From positions 730,501 through 794,500 of the forward strand of contig NZ_JAVIFT010000002.1 of NCBI RefSeq assembly GCF_031157355.1: 64,000 nt of DNA, given 5' to 3'. Source of the stretch: Hyphomicrobium sp. LHD-15. GTDB taxonomy: Bacteria > Pseudomonadota > Alphaproteobacteria > Rhizobiales > Hyphomicrobiaceae. How positions within the stretch are numbered: position 1 is the first letter of the stretch; the number at the start of each line of letters is the position of its first letter. This document shows, piece by piece, positions 51,042 through 60,896 of the stretch. A model generated the notes under the pieces. The model was not told the DNA's origin. It saw only the letters and a list, made by a program, of their open reading frames with translations, and ran no database searches. The translations under genes and the position numbers were made by a program.

Positions 51042-52388
51042 ATGACGAGCGATACGCCTGACCTCACCGTCTCCGCCCTGGCGCGGGGGCAACATTCTCA
51101 GGCGCGCGGGCTTGTCTATCGTCCATACTGGTGGGACGCCGCGCCACGCGCGACTTCGACCCAGAGTCCTCGCGCTGTGTGTGATGTCGCGATCGTGGGG
51201 TCCGGGTTCACGGGGTTGTCCGCTGCGCTGACACTTGTTCGGAACGGCCGCTCGGTCGTGGTGCTCGAGCGCAACGAGCCGGGCTTCGGCGCGAGCACGC
51301 GCAACGGCGGACAGATCGGAAGCGGAAATCAGAAATTCCGGGTCAAACGCCTGATCGATCTGAGAGGCCGCAAGAAGGCGGAGGCGATGCTGCGCGAAGG
51401 CGTGCAGATGCTCGACTACATCGCGCATCTCGTTGCCGCCGAAAACATCGACTGCCACTTCGTGCGTTGCGGCCGTTTTCGTGCGGCGGTCCGGCCCGAG
51501 CACTACGACGCCATGGCGCGCGATATGGACGATCTCCGTAAGCTCATTGGGGTCGAAAGCCACATGGTGCAGCGTGCCGAGCAGCATTCGGAAATCGGAT
51601 CGGATGCGTTCTTCGGCGGGTCCGTTCTGCCGGGAGATGCCTCGCTGCATCCCGGCCTCTACCACGCCGGTCTGATGCGGCGGATCGAGGAAGCCGGCGG
51701 CCAGATCGTCGGTGGTGCGGCTGTGCAGGCTATTCACGTGGACGGGGCGGGGTTTTCCGTCAAAACCGCGCGCGGGGATGTCGTCTGCAGGAACGTCATC
51801 ATCGCCACCAACGGCTACACGGACGGTCTCGTTCCGGAGTTGGGGCGGCGCATCGTTCCGATCGGCTCGGGGCTCATTGCGACTGGCGAGATTCCGGAGC
51901 AGACCTTTGCGCGACTGATGCCGAAGAACCGGGTCTACGGAAATACCAATCGGGTTTTCTATTATTTTCGTGCGGCGCCGGACGCGCGGCGGGTGATCTG
52001 GGGCGGGCGCGTGGGCCGCTTCGCGTCCAATACATCGCCGGCAGCGTTCCGGCATCTGGCGCGCGACCTGCTGCATGTGTTCCCGGATCTCGCGGACGTT
52101 CCCGTTACGCACGCGTGGGATGGCATGATCGGCTACACCTACGACGAGGTACCGCATCTCGGGCGAACGGCGCGTGGTATTCACTACGCGATCGGGTATT
52201 GCGGTACGGGTGTTTCGCGAGCCACCTATTTTGGAAACAAGATCGCGCTTCAGTTGATCGGCGACAGCGCGGGAACGACCGCGTTCGACGATCTCGCATT
52301 TCCGAGTTTCCCCGCGCATCCCGTGGCGAAACAAGCCGTCCCGTTCTTCGAAGCGTGGTATCGGGTCCGGGACGCAACGAATTTGTAA
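51042..52388 (+). CDS. FAD-dependent oxidoreductase of the DAO/PuuB type
   Basis: A 448-residue flavoenzyme. The FAD-binding motif is CDVAIVGSGFTGLSAALTL with the acidic end VVVLERNEPGFGASTRNGGQ. Further conserved parts are FVRCGRFRAAVRPEHYDAM and the C-terminal GMIGYTYDEVPHLGRTARG followed by YAIGYCGTGVSRATYFGNKI. It resembles gamma-glutamylputrescine oxidase and related amine or amino-acid oxidases; the substrate cannot be fixed. The N-terminal 45 residues, with RPYWWDAAPR, fit that group. It stands alone between divergent and downstream unrelated genes. Confidence 0.93.
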   Translation: MTSDTPDLTVSALARGQHSQARGLVYRPYWWDAAPRATSTQSPRAVCDVAIVGSGFTGLSAALTLVRNGRSVVVLERNEPGFGASTRNGGQIGSGNQKFRVKRLIDLRGRKKAEAMLREGVQMLDYIAHLVAAENIDCHFVRCGRFRAAVRPEHYDAMARDMDDLRKLIGVESHMVQRAEQHSEIGSDAFFGGSVLPGDASLHPGLYHAGLMRRIEEAGGQIVGGAAVQAIHVDGAGFSVKTARGDVVCRNVIIATNGYTDGLVPELGRRIVPIGSGLIATGEIPEQTFARLMPKNRVYGNTNRVFYYFRAAPDARRVIWGGRVGRFASNTSPAAFRHLARDLLHVFPDLADVPVTHAWDGMIGYTYDEVPHLGRTARGIHYAIGYCGTGVSRATYFGNKIALQLIGDSAGTTAFDDLAFPSFPAHPVAKQAVPFFEAWYRVRDATNL

Positions 52389-52554
52389 CGGCGACGTCGC
52401 GACAGGTTGCTTTGTCAGTATCTCTCGATGCCGCCCGGTCGATTGGGTGTCGCGGGGCTCGGCAAGCGGCGGAATCCTTTCTATACTGTTGTGGTCGATT
52501 TAGGGGCTGGTCCGTGCGGAGGCCTGCCGACAACTCAAGCGGGGGAACATTCGC

Positions 52555-52929
52555 GTGCGACGGCTCGCCTATATTGCGGTTGGAGTTCTCGCGACGCTTC
52601 TCGCCATCGCCGGTGCCATTCTACCCGGCTTGCCCGCGACGCCATTCCTGCTCGTCGCGTTGTGGGCGTTCTCCCGATCCAGCGACAGATTGCTGGCATG
52701 GCTCGATCGCGTGCCGCTGCTCCGGGCCGCGCTCGCCGAGGCACGGCGCTTCGAGGAGCGGGGGCGCATTCGCCGTGAGGTGAAATTTACGGCCGTCGCC
52801 GTCGCGTGGGGCTCGGTGGTGTTCACCGCCGTGGCGTCGGATTTCTCGCGTCCGGTTCTTCTCGGCGTCGTCACGGCGGCAGCTTTGGCCGGGTCGATCG
52901 CGATGTGGTGGATTCCGACCGATCGGTGA
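52555..52929 (+). CDS. DUF454 (YbaN-like) inner-membrane protein
   Basis: A 124-residue protein with two N-terminal and two C-terminal membrane segments separated by a soluble stretch. The motif GAILPGLPATPFLLVALWAF followed by SRSSDRLLAWL is the DUF454 signature. The function is unknown. The start is GTG at 52555, placed at the beginning of the first helix. It lies 167 bases after the FAD oxidoreductase gene and is convergent with a glycosyltransferase gene. Confidence 0.88.
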   Translation: MRRLAYIAVGVLATLLAIAGAILPGLPATPFLLVALWAFSRSSDRLLAWLDRVPLLRAALAEARRFEERGRIRREVKFTAVAVAWGSVVFTAVASDFSRPVLLGVVTAAALAGSIAMWWIPTDR

Positions 52930-52954
52930 TCGCCCGCGCTCAGGGAGAGAAGCG

Positions 52955-54142
52955 CTAACTCTGAGCGAAGGCGTTTGCGAGCTCGCCTGCCGTGATCCGA
53001 TAGTCGAATGCGCGAAGCGCTTGTTCGCGTGCGCCCTGTGCCAGCCGAGTGCGAAGCTCAGGATCTCGGGAAAGACTCTCGATGGCTTCGGTCAATCCGT
53101 CGACATCTTTCTGGTGGACCAGAATACCGGACTCGCCGTTTGCGATCATGTCCTCGGTGCCGCCGATGCGGGAACAGATGACGGGAACGCCCGATGACAT
53201 CGCTTCCATGACGCTGACAGGGGCTGCTTCTCCGAGGCCGACGCTTGACAGCACGAAAGCGTTCGCGCGGTTCAGCAGTGCGATGACGTCTTGCTCGGAG
53301 CAGTTTCCGGGGAGATCGACGGCCTGTTCAAGACCCAGCTCCGAAATTGTGCGCTCGATTTCCGCCCGATGGGGGCCTTCGCCGGCGATCGTATAACGGG
53401 CATCCAGCCCCTTGTCGCGAACGCGCTTCAACGCAGCGAGCGCGAATTCGTGCCCTTTGGCTGCATTGAGTCGCGCGACCGTGACCATCAAGAAAGGCGC
53501 GTTTGCGGGCTTGCTGTTGGCGCTTGGCTTGAAGCGTTCAGTGTCGACGCCCATCCAGATGACCGGCACGCGGTCCTCGGTCAGATCCGTCGCGGAGAGC
53601 ACCTGCTTCTGCAGCGGGCGCGTTACAGTCGAGACGAAGCCGGCGCGTTGCATCTTTTGGCGATGGTCCGTCCCATACACGGGGAGGTCGCCATGAAGCG
53701 TGAGGCTGTATTTGGGGCCGCCCAATAGGTTTGCCATCGCGGCAATGTGGGCGGCGTTCGCACAAGAGTGGACATGGAGGTGCTCGATCGCGAATTCTTC
53801 GCATTTCGCGGTCAAATCAGCCGCGCAGCCGAGAAGAGCGGCGACCTTGAGGCGGCCCGATGTGGAGCTTTCCGGCAACGAGGCTGCATAGGACAATGCG
53901 GCGGCGGCCGCTCGCGGGCGAGACGCCAGAATGCGTGCGGTCTCTCCAGGGCGCGGGGGATAGACATAGTGGGTCGTATCGCGCGCTTCCTGCGCAAACG
54001 CGTGCAGGCAGGCGTTTTCGGGCGGTCGCCGTGTCGAAAACGGCTGAACCGTGTGCCCAAGCTCTCGCAGGGCGGTCATTTCCCGCCAAAAGAACGCGTG
54101 TGTCTGGCCAGGCCACTCAGGCACTAGGTAGCCAATTCTCAT
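52955..54142 (-). CDS. Glycosyltransferase family 4
   Basis: A 395-residue GT-B fold enzyme that transfers a sugar from a nucleotide donor. The N-terminal domain starts MRIGYLVPEWPGQTHAFFWR, a form seen in exopolysaccharide enzymes of the colanic/succinoglycan type. The C-terminal donor domain has VTVARLNAAKGHEFALAAL, IAGEGPHRAEIERTI and the E-x7-E motif region GEAAPVSVMEAMSSGVPVIC. It opens the polysaccharide locus and is divergent from the next glycosyltransferase gene, with 424 bases between them. Confidence 0.93.
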   Translation of the reverse strand: MRIGYLVPEWPGQTHAFFWREMTALRELGHTVQPFSTRRPPENACLHAFAQEARDTTHYVYPPRPGETARILASRPRAAAAALSYAASLPESSTSGRLKVAALLGCAADLTAKCEEFAIEHLHVHSCANAAHIAAMANLLGGPKYSLTLHGDLPVYGTDHRQKMQRAGFVSTVTRPLQKQVLSATDLTEDRVPVIWMGVDTERFKPSANSKPANAPFLMVTVARLNAAKGHEFALAALKRVRDKGLDARYTIAGEGPHRAEIERTISELGLEQAVDLPGNCSEQDVIALLNRANAFVLSSVGLGEAAPVSVMEAMSSGVPVICSRIGGTEDMIANGESGILVHQKDVDGLTEAIESLSRDPELRTRLAQGAREQALRAFDYRITAGELANAFAQS

Positions 54143-54566
54143 TCCGTTACCTGGTTCTCGTCGATTCGTCGGGTCTTGGGTTTCGGCTCTTTCCGGCGAG
54201 CTTAGCCGCGCTTCAACCGGCGCGTATCTTTTTCGGACCTATGGTCAATGGCGAAGGGATTTGATCTTGCCGATGCAAGCTATCGGCGCGTGATATGCAA
54301 CTCGCATTGCTTCGAGGTGGCGGGTCTCCGGTCTTGAACCGTTCTGTGGTCTTCCTTGCCGGCTGTTAACCAGGTTCCGTGGCCCTTGTTCTCCGGGCAT
54401 TTCATCGAATTTATTCTTTGGTCGTGAAGGTTTCCTATCATGGAGCGTCGTATCTTCCGTGTCGGAACACTTTCCGGATTTGGGTTGCCCTCCCGGGAGA
54501 CGGGTTCGTCTCCATGTTTTCGGCTGCGCAGCGCACCACCTTAGGGACTTGTGAAGGAGCAGACGC
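54143..54566. other. Divergent intergenic region between two glycosyltransferase genes
   Basis: The 424 bases hold no convincing gene, RNA, repeat or terminator. The region must contain two divergent promoters; I can point to no clear box. The last bases include GGAG as the ribosome binding site of the downstream gene. Confidence 0.5.
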
Positions 54567-55889
54567 TTGACTGAGGGCAGCGGGAAAATACATGCGCTGC
54601 TCGTTGTCGAGCAATGCAATCCGGAATGGCCTTCGGTTCCGTTGGTCGGCTACAAATTCTACCGTCATATTTCCGAACTCGTGCGCGTTACCCTGGTGAC
54701 GCACGTCCGCAACGAGCAAGCGCTTCGCGCTCAGCATCCGGATGCGGATATCGTCGTCATTCCAGAAAGCGCGTGGACCGCCGGGTGGCACAGGATCGCA
54801 ACGCGGCTCAGCACGATCCGCGGCAGCACGATCTGGCCGCTCTATCATACGCTCACCTATCCGACCTATGCGGAGTTCGATCGCAAGGTTCTGCGTGCGG
54901 TGGGGCAGCGCATCACGCGCGGCGAGTTCGATGTCGTGCATGCGATTACGCCGATGATGCCGCGCTACCCCTACAGCGTGCGAAAAGTCTGCGGGCAGAC
55001 GCCGCTCGTTATCGGACCAGTCAACGGCGGCGTGCCCTATCCCGCAAGCTTCGGGACGGTCGCGAAATCCGAGTTCTCGTTCCTGAACTGGCTACGAACG
55101 GCGGGACGATATCTGCTTTCGGGGTACCGCCAGACCTACGAAAACGCCGCCTACGTGTTCTCCGGCTCCCAATTCACCAAGGGTCTCCTGGAAGATCTTT
55201 TCCGCCTGAAGCGCAGGGTCGAGGTGCTGGCGGAGAACGGATTGGACGCTTCCTTTTTCGCAACGCCGGCAGGCGACAGCGCTCGACAGGAGAGCGATAA
55301 ACTCGAAATTCTGTTTGTCGGTAGGCTGGTACCTTATAAGGGCGCCGATATTGCCATCGACGCTCTTGCGGCACTTCCGTCCGCGTCACGCGAGCGGGCG
55401 CGGTTGACGATTGTCGGCGATGGGCCTGAGCGGGCCTCGCTCGAGGCGCAGGCAAAAGGGGCGCAGATCGATCATCTGGTCCGGTTTGCCGGCTGGGTGC
55501 CGCAGCAGGAAACGCTAGCTTACTACCGATCGGCTGATGTGTTCTGCTTCCCGTCCGTCCGCGAGTTCGGCGGGGCGGTGGTGCTCGAAGCGATGGCGAA
55601 CAAGCTGCCGTGCATCGTCGTGAACAACGGTGGTGTGGCCGAGTATGTGACCGAGGCGGCGGGCTTCAAGGTCGAGCCGCTTTCGAGGGAGCATGTCGTG
55701 GCGGATGTCGCGCGTGCCTTGCAGAAGATGATCGAGGCGCCTGGCCTTCGACAGGCTATGGGCGTTGCCGCGGGGCAGCGGGCGCGGGACTACGCGTGGT
55801 CCGGCAAGGCGCAGCGTATCGTTGAGATCTATCAGTCTCTGCTGCGCGAGCAACCAAGACAGGGCGTTTCGCAAGGATCGGTCGCATGA
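54567..55889 (+). CDS. Glycosyltransferase family 4, TTG start
   Basis: A 440-residue GT4 enzyme. The donor domain has LEILFVGRLVPYKGADIAID, TIVGDGPERASLEAQAKG, and the E-x7-E region SVREFGGAVVLEAMANKLPC. The acceptor domain contains GPVNGGVPYPASFG. The start codon is TTG at 54567, supported by GAAGGAG eight bases upstream and the lack of a nearby ATG. Translation is coupled to the next membrane protein gene by a four-base overlap, so it likely works on the same polysaccharide. Confidence 0.92.
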   Translation: MTEGSGKIHALLVVEQCNPEWPSVPLVGYKFYRHISELVRVTLVTHVRNEQALRAQHPDADIVVIPESAWTAGWHRIATRLSTIRGSTIWPLYHTLTYPTYAEFDRKVLRAVGQRITRGEFDVVHAITPMMPRYPYSVRKVCGQTPLVIGPVNGGVPYPASFGTVAKSEFSFLNWLRTAGRYLLSGYRQTYENAAYVFSGSQFTKGLLEDLFRLKRRVEVLAENGLDASFFATPAGDSARQESDKLEILFVGRLVPYKGADIAIDALAALPSASRERARLTIVGDGPERASLEAQAKGAQIDHLVRFAGWVPQQETLAYYRSADVFCFPSVREFGGAVVLEAMANKLPCIVVNNGGVAEYVTEAAGFKVEPLSREHVVADVARALQKMIEAPGLRQAMGVAAGQRARDYAWSGKAQRIVEIYQSLLREQPRQGVSQGSVA

Positions 55890-57433
55890 GCGCAAGCCTG
55901 TCCGGTGCGGTTTACGCCATCGTCGGATTTTCGGCGCCTTTTGGGCTGGCGCCGCGCATCGCGCCGCCATTGTTCCTGGCACGTTGCTTGGCCGTTTGGC
56001 TTTTCACAGCGCTGATCCTGTTCTTTCTCGACGACCCGCTTGCCGTGTTGGCGCTTTCCGGACTGGTGCTGTTGGTCCTTGCGCCGTCCGATTCATTGCA
56101 GAGGCTGGGTTTCTTCTTTATCGCGGTGCCATGCCTGCCGGCCTACTTGCAGGTGTACCTGCCGTTTCCGGGCATAAACTGGCTGATCATGCTGACCTAC
56201 TACAAGGTCGTCGTGTTCTTCGTGCTGGTTCCGATCCTGTTTCGATCGTCTCCTCAAGGCAATCACCGAGGCGACTTTTCTGTCGCTGACGCAAGTGTCG
56301 TGATTTACATCATCCTCACGGTTGCGTTGGTTACGGTGTCGATGGGGCCGACAGCCGGGCCGAGATTTCTCATCGATCAGTTGCTCGTGCTCGGGATCCC
56401 GTATTTCGTTTTGAGCCGGACCATTCGCAGCCAAGAGGATTTCGATTTCTGCTTTCGGGCGATCCTCTTCGTTTCTCTTATTCTGGCTTCCATCGCGATC
56501 ATCGCCACGCTGAAGCAGTGGGATTTCTATCGGCTCAAGGAACCGCCTTCGGTTTTCTCGATCCCGGATATCCGCTCAGGTCTCATCCGTATCGCCGTGA
56601 CCGCGAACACGCATTCCCTCGGCTATCACCTGGCGCTCGGCTTTCTTTTTCTCGAGTATCTGAAGGGCGCGCTTACTCTCGGGACGCTGCGGTTGTGGCT
56701 GTTCCGCGGCATGCTGCTGGCTGGTCTCGTCTCAACCGACTCGCGCGGCGCCATGCTGGCACTTGCGGTGGCGATTTTCGTCTATGTCGTCATCATGGTC
56801 CGGAAAGCCTTCATCCGCTGGGGTCTGCTGCTTTCGCTCGCGACGGCAATCATTGCCGGCGGGTTGTGGCTCATCACTACCGAGGATGCGTCCGGTGTGG
56901 ATGCCTACAACAGCGTCGGATATCGGCAGCTGCTTCTTCAGATCTCCATCCAGCACATTCTGGAGAACCCCGTTTTCGGTGACCTCCATTTTCTGCTGGA
57001 TCCGAAATTCGGTGTGCTGCTGCAGGGGCAGGGCATCATCGATATCACCAATTTCTATCTTCAGGTCGCTCTTTGCTTCGGGTTGGTGGGCTTGGCACTC
57101 TTCGGCGCGATCTTCGCTCCCACTTTGCTGGGGCTGACGCGTACGATTGCCAGATCGGCCGCGGCGCGTTCCGATGATCGCGATCGTATTCGCAAAATCA
57201 GCGCTCTCCTGTTGTCGGCGACTGCCGGCTGGTTCGTGCTCGTCGTGACAACCAGCGACGTGGCTCTAACCCTGCATTTGGGTCTTATCCTCATCGCAAT
57301 GTCGCGGGCGATGTTGCGTCTCGAGGCATCGCAGCCCGTGGCGAAGGTGAAGCGCGACGATCGAACGCCTTCGCTGCGGGGTTTTGCCTATCGCGTCATT
57401 CGCCCTGAAGGCAGTGCGGGTGGGACTGGCTAG
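55886..57433 (+). CDS. O-antigen ligase/polymerase-like membrane protein (Wzy/WaaL type)
   Basis: A 515-residue protein with about 10-12 membrane helices and a large loop near the centre to C-terminal half (residues about 315-370, with DASGVDAYNSVGYRQLLLQI). This fits the Wzy polymerase / O-antigen ligase superfamily, which has low sequence conservation; GLVSTDSRGAMLALAVAIFV (around 270) is the SRG-type motif before a membrane helix often seen in it. It overlaps the upstream GT4 gene by four bases. It probably polymerises repeat units made by the enzymes of this locus. Confidence 0.82.
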   Translation: MSASLSGAVYAIVGFSAPFGLAPRIAPPLFLARCLAVWLFTALILFFLDDPLAVLALSGLVLLVLAPSDSLQRLGFFFIAVPCLPAYLQVYLPFPGINWLIMLTYYKVVVFFVLVPILFRSSPQGNHRGDFSVADASVVIYIILTVALVTVSMGPTAGPRFLIDQLLVLGIPYFVLSRTIRSQEDFDFCFRAILFVSLILASIAIIATLKQWDFYRLKEPPSVFSIPDIRSGLIRIAVTANTHSLGYHLALGFLFLEYLKGALTLGTLRLWLFRGMLLAGLVSTDSRGAMLALAVAIFVYVVIMVRKAFIRWGLLLSLATAIIAGGLWLITTEDASGVDAYNSVGYRQLLLQISIQHILENPVFGDLHFLLDPKFGVLLQGQGIIDITNFYLQVALCFGLVGLALFGAIFAPTLLGLTRTIARSAAARSDDRDRIRKISALLLSATAGWFVLVVTTSDVALTLHLGLILIAMSRAMLRLEASQPVAKVKRDDRTPSLRGFAYRVIRPEGSAGGTG

Positions 57434-57480
57434 AGCTTCGCCCAGCGGGGTGGCCGTTCAGCGTTGTGGGATCACGGCGA

Positions 57481-59112
57481 CTATTTTGTCGGATTGGCCT
57501 TTATGAAGGTCTCAAGCGCGTCTGCCTTCGGCGCGTCCGCCAGTGGCTGGTTCAAATATTCGCGGGCGCCCCAATTGCCCCACTTCGAATAGCCGGACGT
57601 GTTGACGAACTGCATGAACATGCCGCCGCCAGCCTTTTGCCACTGCGTGAGGTAGGCGAGGTAGAGATCCTTCATGGCGGGATGCCGGTTCGCCGCGGCG
57701 AACAAGGCATTGATGCGCTCGTTGTTGACGACATTTCCCACGCCCACCAAGTGCTGACCGCCCTCATATGCGATAAGGCTTACGCCGAAGCGGTCCGCGA
57801 CTTCCTTTTGCCGCGTGAGCCAATCCTGGACCTCAGAAAGTCCGCGGCCGTGCAACTCGGCTATAAGAGCTTCGGGCGTCATCCCCTGCACGCGGGCTTC
57901 TTCGGCCTGATCGCCTGCATAGCCGCCGAGGTATGGAGCGATCGCGAGGGCGTCCGTCGAACGGTAGGCGTCGTTGAAACCGAGTACGGTCTCGGAGACC
58001 CAGTAGTTCGCAGCCTGAGAGGCCATGACACGCACGAGACGAGATGTTCCGGAGAACACCTTCTCCCAGATCTGGAAAATCTCGACTGAGCGGCGGGAGT
58101 AGAACCTGAGCTGGGCTTCGAAGGCGTTGCTGGAAAGGCCGAGCTTGGCGCCTTGCTCCCCCGCATAGCGTGATTGATCGAAAATGGAGTTCCACACTTC
58201 GTTGGAATACTCGATGTAGACGAGCCGATCGGGGTCGAGGTGATCGCGCACGTACTCGGCGAACTTTTCGACGTAGTTGTCATCGGCGAGATGAGGAATC
58301 GTGAACCACGGATCCGCCTTCAGCGTGTTGGCCAGCTCGACCATGATCTCCACGGGCACGCCCTTCATCGTGTAGTGGGCGTCGGTCACCTTGGGGCGCT
58401 GGTCGAACGTCGTGATCTTGGAGTTGTTGGTGTCCATCCAATCCATGAAGCGCAAGGCGCGATAGGATTTGATGCTGTCGAGGAACTCCGGGAGAAACAG
58501 CGATTTTTTTGGGTCGGCGTCGCCGGCTTTCGGCGGGCAGGGTTTGTCGGGTGCGCCGTCGCATGTGCTGTCCGGGGCGATGATCCGAATGTTGCGGATG
58601 TAGTTGTCCGGATTGGTCGCTTCCAGCGTGAGGGAAATGCCGCCTGCCTTAGGGTTCGCCCACAGAGTCAGTTTTCCGGGCTCGACCGCGGTTATGCGCT
58701 GGGGGAACGACGTCAGTTTTCCTTCGCCGTCGTACAGGACTTCGTATTTTCCCGCCGGATAATGCTTCTCGCCATCGTGCCAGTACATGACGGTGCGGGC
58801 GATCTGCCCCGGCAGCAGCGATTTCACCCAGCCGTGCTCGTCGAGATTCAGCTTTCGCCCGTCGTCCCAGGTGTTGCCGGAGGAGGATACCCAGGGGCGC
58901 GATTGCTTGAATGGATCGGTGAAGGTCCACTCCGCGCTCCAATCGACGACGCCGGTCAGATTGGTTCCGATGGGCGAAGTGGCGTTCTGCTCGGAGCCGA
59001 CGCTTTTGATTTTGGGTTCGGCAGCGGCGACATCCTGAAAAGGAAAAGCCAGCGCGAGGGCGAGACCGCATGCGAGGGATATTGTGCGGGACAAGAGGTT
59101 CTGGAACATCAA
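57481..59112 (-). CDS. Secreted glycoside hydrolase-like protein
   Basis: A 543-residue exported protein: signal peptide (ISLACGLALALAFPFQDVAA), a beta-rich N-terminal part (to about residue 175; VDWSAEWTFTDPFKQSRPW), then a probable TIM barrel. The motif RLVYIEYSNEVWNSIFDQSR has a Glu after Asn/Ser as in clan GH-A acid/base sites, and VSLIAYEGGQHLVG supplies a candidate nucleophile Glu. I cannot name the GH family; similar proteins are annotated as cellulose-binding. Its place between a polymerase and a flippase suggests it trims or releases the polysaccharide made here. Confidence 0.75.
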   Translation of the reverse strand: MMFQNLLSRTISLACGLALALAFPFQDVAAAEPKIKSVGSEQNATSPIGTNLTGVVDWSAEWTFTDPFKQSRPWVSSSGNTWDDGRKLNLDEHGWVKSLLPGQIARTVMYWHDGEKHYPAGKYEVLYDGEGKLTSFPQRITAVEPGKLTLWANPKAGGISLTLEATNPDNYIRNIRIIAPDSTCDGAPDKPCPPKAGDADPKKSLFLPEFLDSIKSYRALRFMDWMDTNNSKITTFDQRPKVTDAHYTMKGVPVEIMVELANTLKADPWFTIPHLADDNYVEKFAEYVRDHLDPDRLVYIEYSNEVWNSIFDQSRYAGEQGAKLGLSSNAFEAQLRFYSRRSVEIFQIWEKVFSGTSRLVRVMASQAANYWVSETVLGFNDAYRSTDALAIAPYLGGYAGDQAEEARVQGMTPEALIAELHGRGLSEVQDWLTRQKEVADRFGVSLIAYEGGQHLVGVGNVVNNERINALFAAANRHPAMKDLYLAYLTQWQKAGGGMFMQFVNTSGYSKWGNWGAREYLNQPLADAPKADALETFIKANPTK

Positions 59113-59247
59113 TCCTCCGCGGCGCGATCAATCGCGATGAGACCGTTATCTGTTCCACAACTTAAAGCATTGAGGTCTGCCGGCCTGCCGATGCTTGAGG
59201 ACATGACTAACGATTGCTCGTTCAGCATGTCGTCGCGGATGTGGGCG

Positions 59248-60648
59248 TCATCCGGCAATCAGGCGAACGACCTCGATAAAGGCCAACCCCGCCAGATAGC
59301 CCGCGGGCCAAGCCGGAAGAACGAGCAATTCGTACTTGAGATCGAGGAGGCCGAGCTTCCTGATCAGCCAATAGTGAAGCGGCAGGGCTGCGATCGGATG
59401 CAACGCAACGGCGTAGATCGCGCCCTCCAAACCGTAGGCATTGAAGAGGATCGGCAGCAGGATCGCCACAGCGACGAGCCGGATGATATTGATGGCGGCC
59501 TGGTACTCGGGCTTTCCGATGGCGACGTAGGTGGTCGTGAAAACGTTGTACCTTGCGAAGATGAGCGCGAACGAGAGGATCTGCAGAAGCGGGCCGGCAC
59601 TTTCGTAACGGTCGTCGTACAGAACGTGAATGATGCCTGGCCCGAGCGCGAAGAGAAGCCCGGCGGTGCCGAGATACCAGATGTCGAAAGGCGGCCTCAG
59701 GCGCGCCAACTGCTCGCGCAGCCGGGCGCTGCTGGTGCGGGATGCTTCGCTCAAAACCGGAAGAACAACGCTCTCGAAGAGGCGGGAAATCAGTCCGTCG
59801 ACCGCGGTGTAGAGGTTTAGTGCGATGGCGTAGATGCCGAGCGACGCCGCGCTGATCACGGCGCCGAGATAGGCGCGGTCCATGTTGACCGCCAGCACGA
59901 ACGCGATCGAAGAAACCAGTATCCAGATTCCGAACTTGTAGACCTCGGCAAGGGCCTCGCGGTTCAGCATGAGGCGGTTTGAGATGCCCGGCAAATACAT
60001 GTGGCTGAGCACGGTCGAGATCGCGGCCGCAAACAGGCCGCCGGCGACAAGCGACCAGATCGATCTCGTCAGGAAGCCGAGCGCGATCATGACCAGCAGG
60101 CCGACAACTTGCGCGATGAGATCGATGATGATGATGCCGCGCAGGTTCAGATTGCGGCTGGCGGTGATGTAATTCGACGATTGAAAGCCGCCGATGACAC
60201 CGGCTAGGGACGCCACGACGAGCACGAGAGGAAGCTCCGGCGAACCGAGCGCGGTGTCGGCTGCGAAGATATTGTAGCTTGCGGCGATGTGAAGACCGGC
60301 TGCGATCAGGATGCATGTAACCAGCATGGCCACGCCGCGCAGCACCTGGATGGTCCAGACCGTGTTCAGGAATATGGGGTCGTCGCCGCGCCGGCTCTGG
60401 ATGATGGCCGGCCGGAGCCCGATGTCGGAAAGCAGGCCGAGAATCATCTGGATCGTAAAGACGATGCTCATGAGCCCGAACATCTCGGGGGCGAGCAGTC
60501 TCGTCATGATCAGGTTGCCGCCCAGACGGATGATCTGGCTCAGGATCTGAGCGACCATGCTGAGGCTTGCGGCCTGGAATATGCGGCCGTGAACGAATCT
60601 GTCGCGTAGAGAGGAAAGCCCCGCCCATGAGAGCGCATCGAATCGCAC
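59248..60648 (-). CDS. Polysaccharide flippase (Wzx-like, MOP superfamily)
   Basis: A 466-residue membrane protein with about 12-14 helices. The N-terminal motif ILSQIIRLGGNLIMTRLLAP followed by EMFGLMSIVFTIQMILGLLS is typical of Wzx flippases that move lipid-linked repeat units across the inner membrane. GTG 60648 has a strong GAGGAG eight bases before it; a start seven codons further upstream (60669) is also in frame. It pairs logically with the polymerase-like gene at 55886 and the export protein at 60897. Confidence 0.92.
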   Translation of the reverse strand: MRFDALSWAGLSSLRDRFVHGRIFQAASLSMVAQILSQIIRLGGNLIMTRLLAPEMFGLMSIVFTIQMILGLLSDIGLRPAIIQSRRGDDPIFLNTVWTIQVLRGVAMLVTCILIAAGLHIAASYNIFAADTALGSPELPLVLVVASLAGVIGGFQSSNYITASRNLNLRGIIIIDLIAQVVGLLVMIALGFLTRSIWSLVAGGLFAAAISTVLSHMYLPGISNRLMLNREALAEVYKFGIWILVSSIAFVLAVNMDRAYLGAVISAASLGIYAIALNLYTAVDGLISRLFESVVLPVLSEASRTSSARLREQLARLRPPFDIWYLGTAGLLFALGPGIIHVLYDDRYESAGPLLQILSFALIFARYNVFTTTYVAIGKPEYQAAINIIRLVAVAILLPILFNAYGLEGAIYAVALHPIAALPLHYWLIRKLGLLDLKYELLVLPAWPAGYLAGLAFIEVVRLIAG

Positions 60649-60844
60649 GAGATGCACTCCTCGCATCACTTCTAGAGTCTGAAGTCGGTCAAGCGACTGC
60701 TAGACATCATCGCCGGGGCGGCATGGCAAGGGGTTCCGGCAGCGCGAGATTAATATGTGCTGGAATTGGCCTTGCGGTCCCTAAGTTTCAACCGCGGCGG
60801 ATGCGGACGTAAGGGGTCGTTCAGTATGGAGCGTGAAAGCGCGC

Positions 60845-60886
60845 AAAAAAGCGGCGGTGCAGCAACTCATGTTGCTGCACCGCCGC
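60845..60886 (-). terminator. Intrinsic terminator after the export protein gene
   Basis: On the minus strand GCGGCGGTGCAGCAAC pairs perfectly (16 bases) with GTTGCTGCACCGCCGC across a four-base loop and is followed by six T. It lies ten bases after the stop of the export protein and separates it from the flippase gene. Confidence 0.95.
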
Positions 60887-60896
60887 CTTGCTATTC

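Noticed and set aside
58174-59820. A 548-codon open frame antisense to the glycosidase-like gene and the end of the flippase gene
   Set aside because: It spans two real genes on the other strand and has no recognisable domain or ribosome binding site.
59222-60628. A second minus-strand frame overlapping the flippase gene
   Set aside because: It is Arg/His/Pro-rich and lacks the hydrophobic helices expected of the true flippase frame, which covers the same bases.
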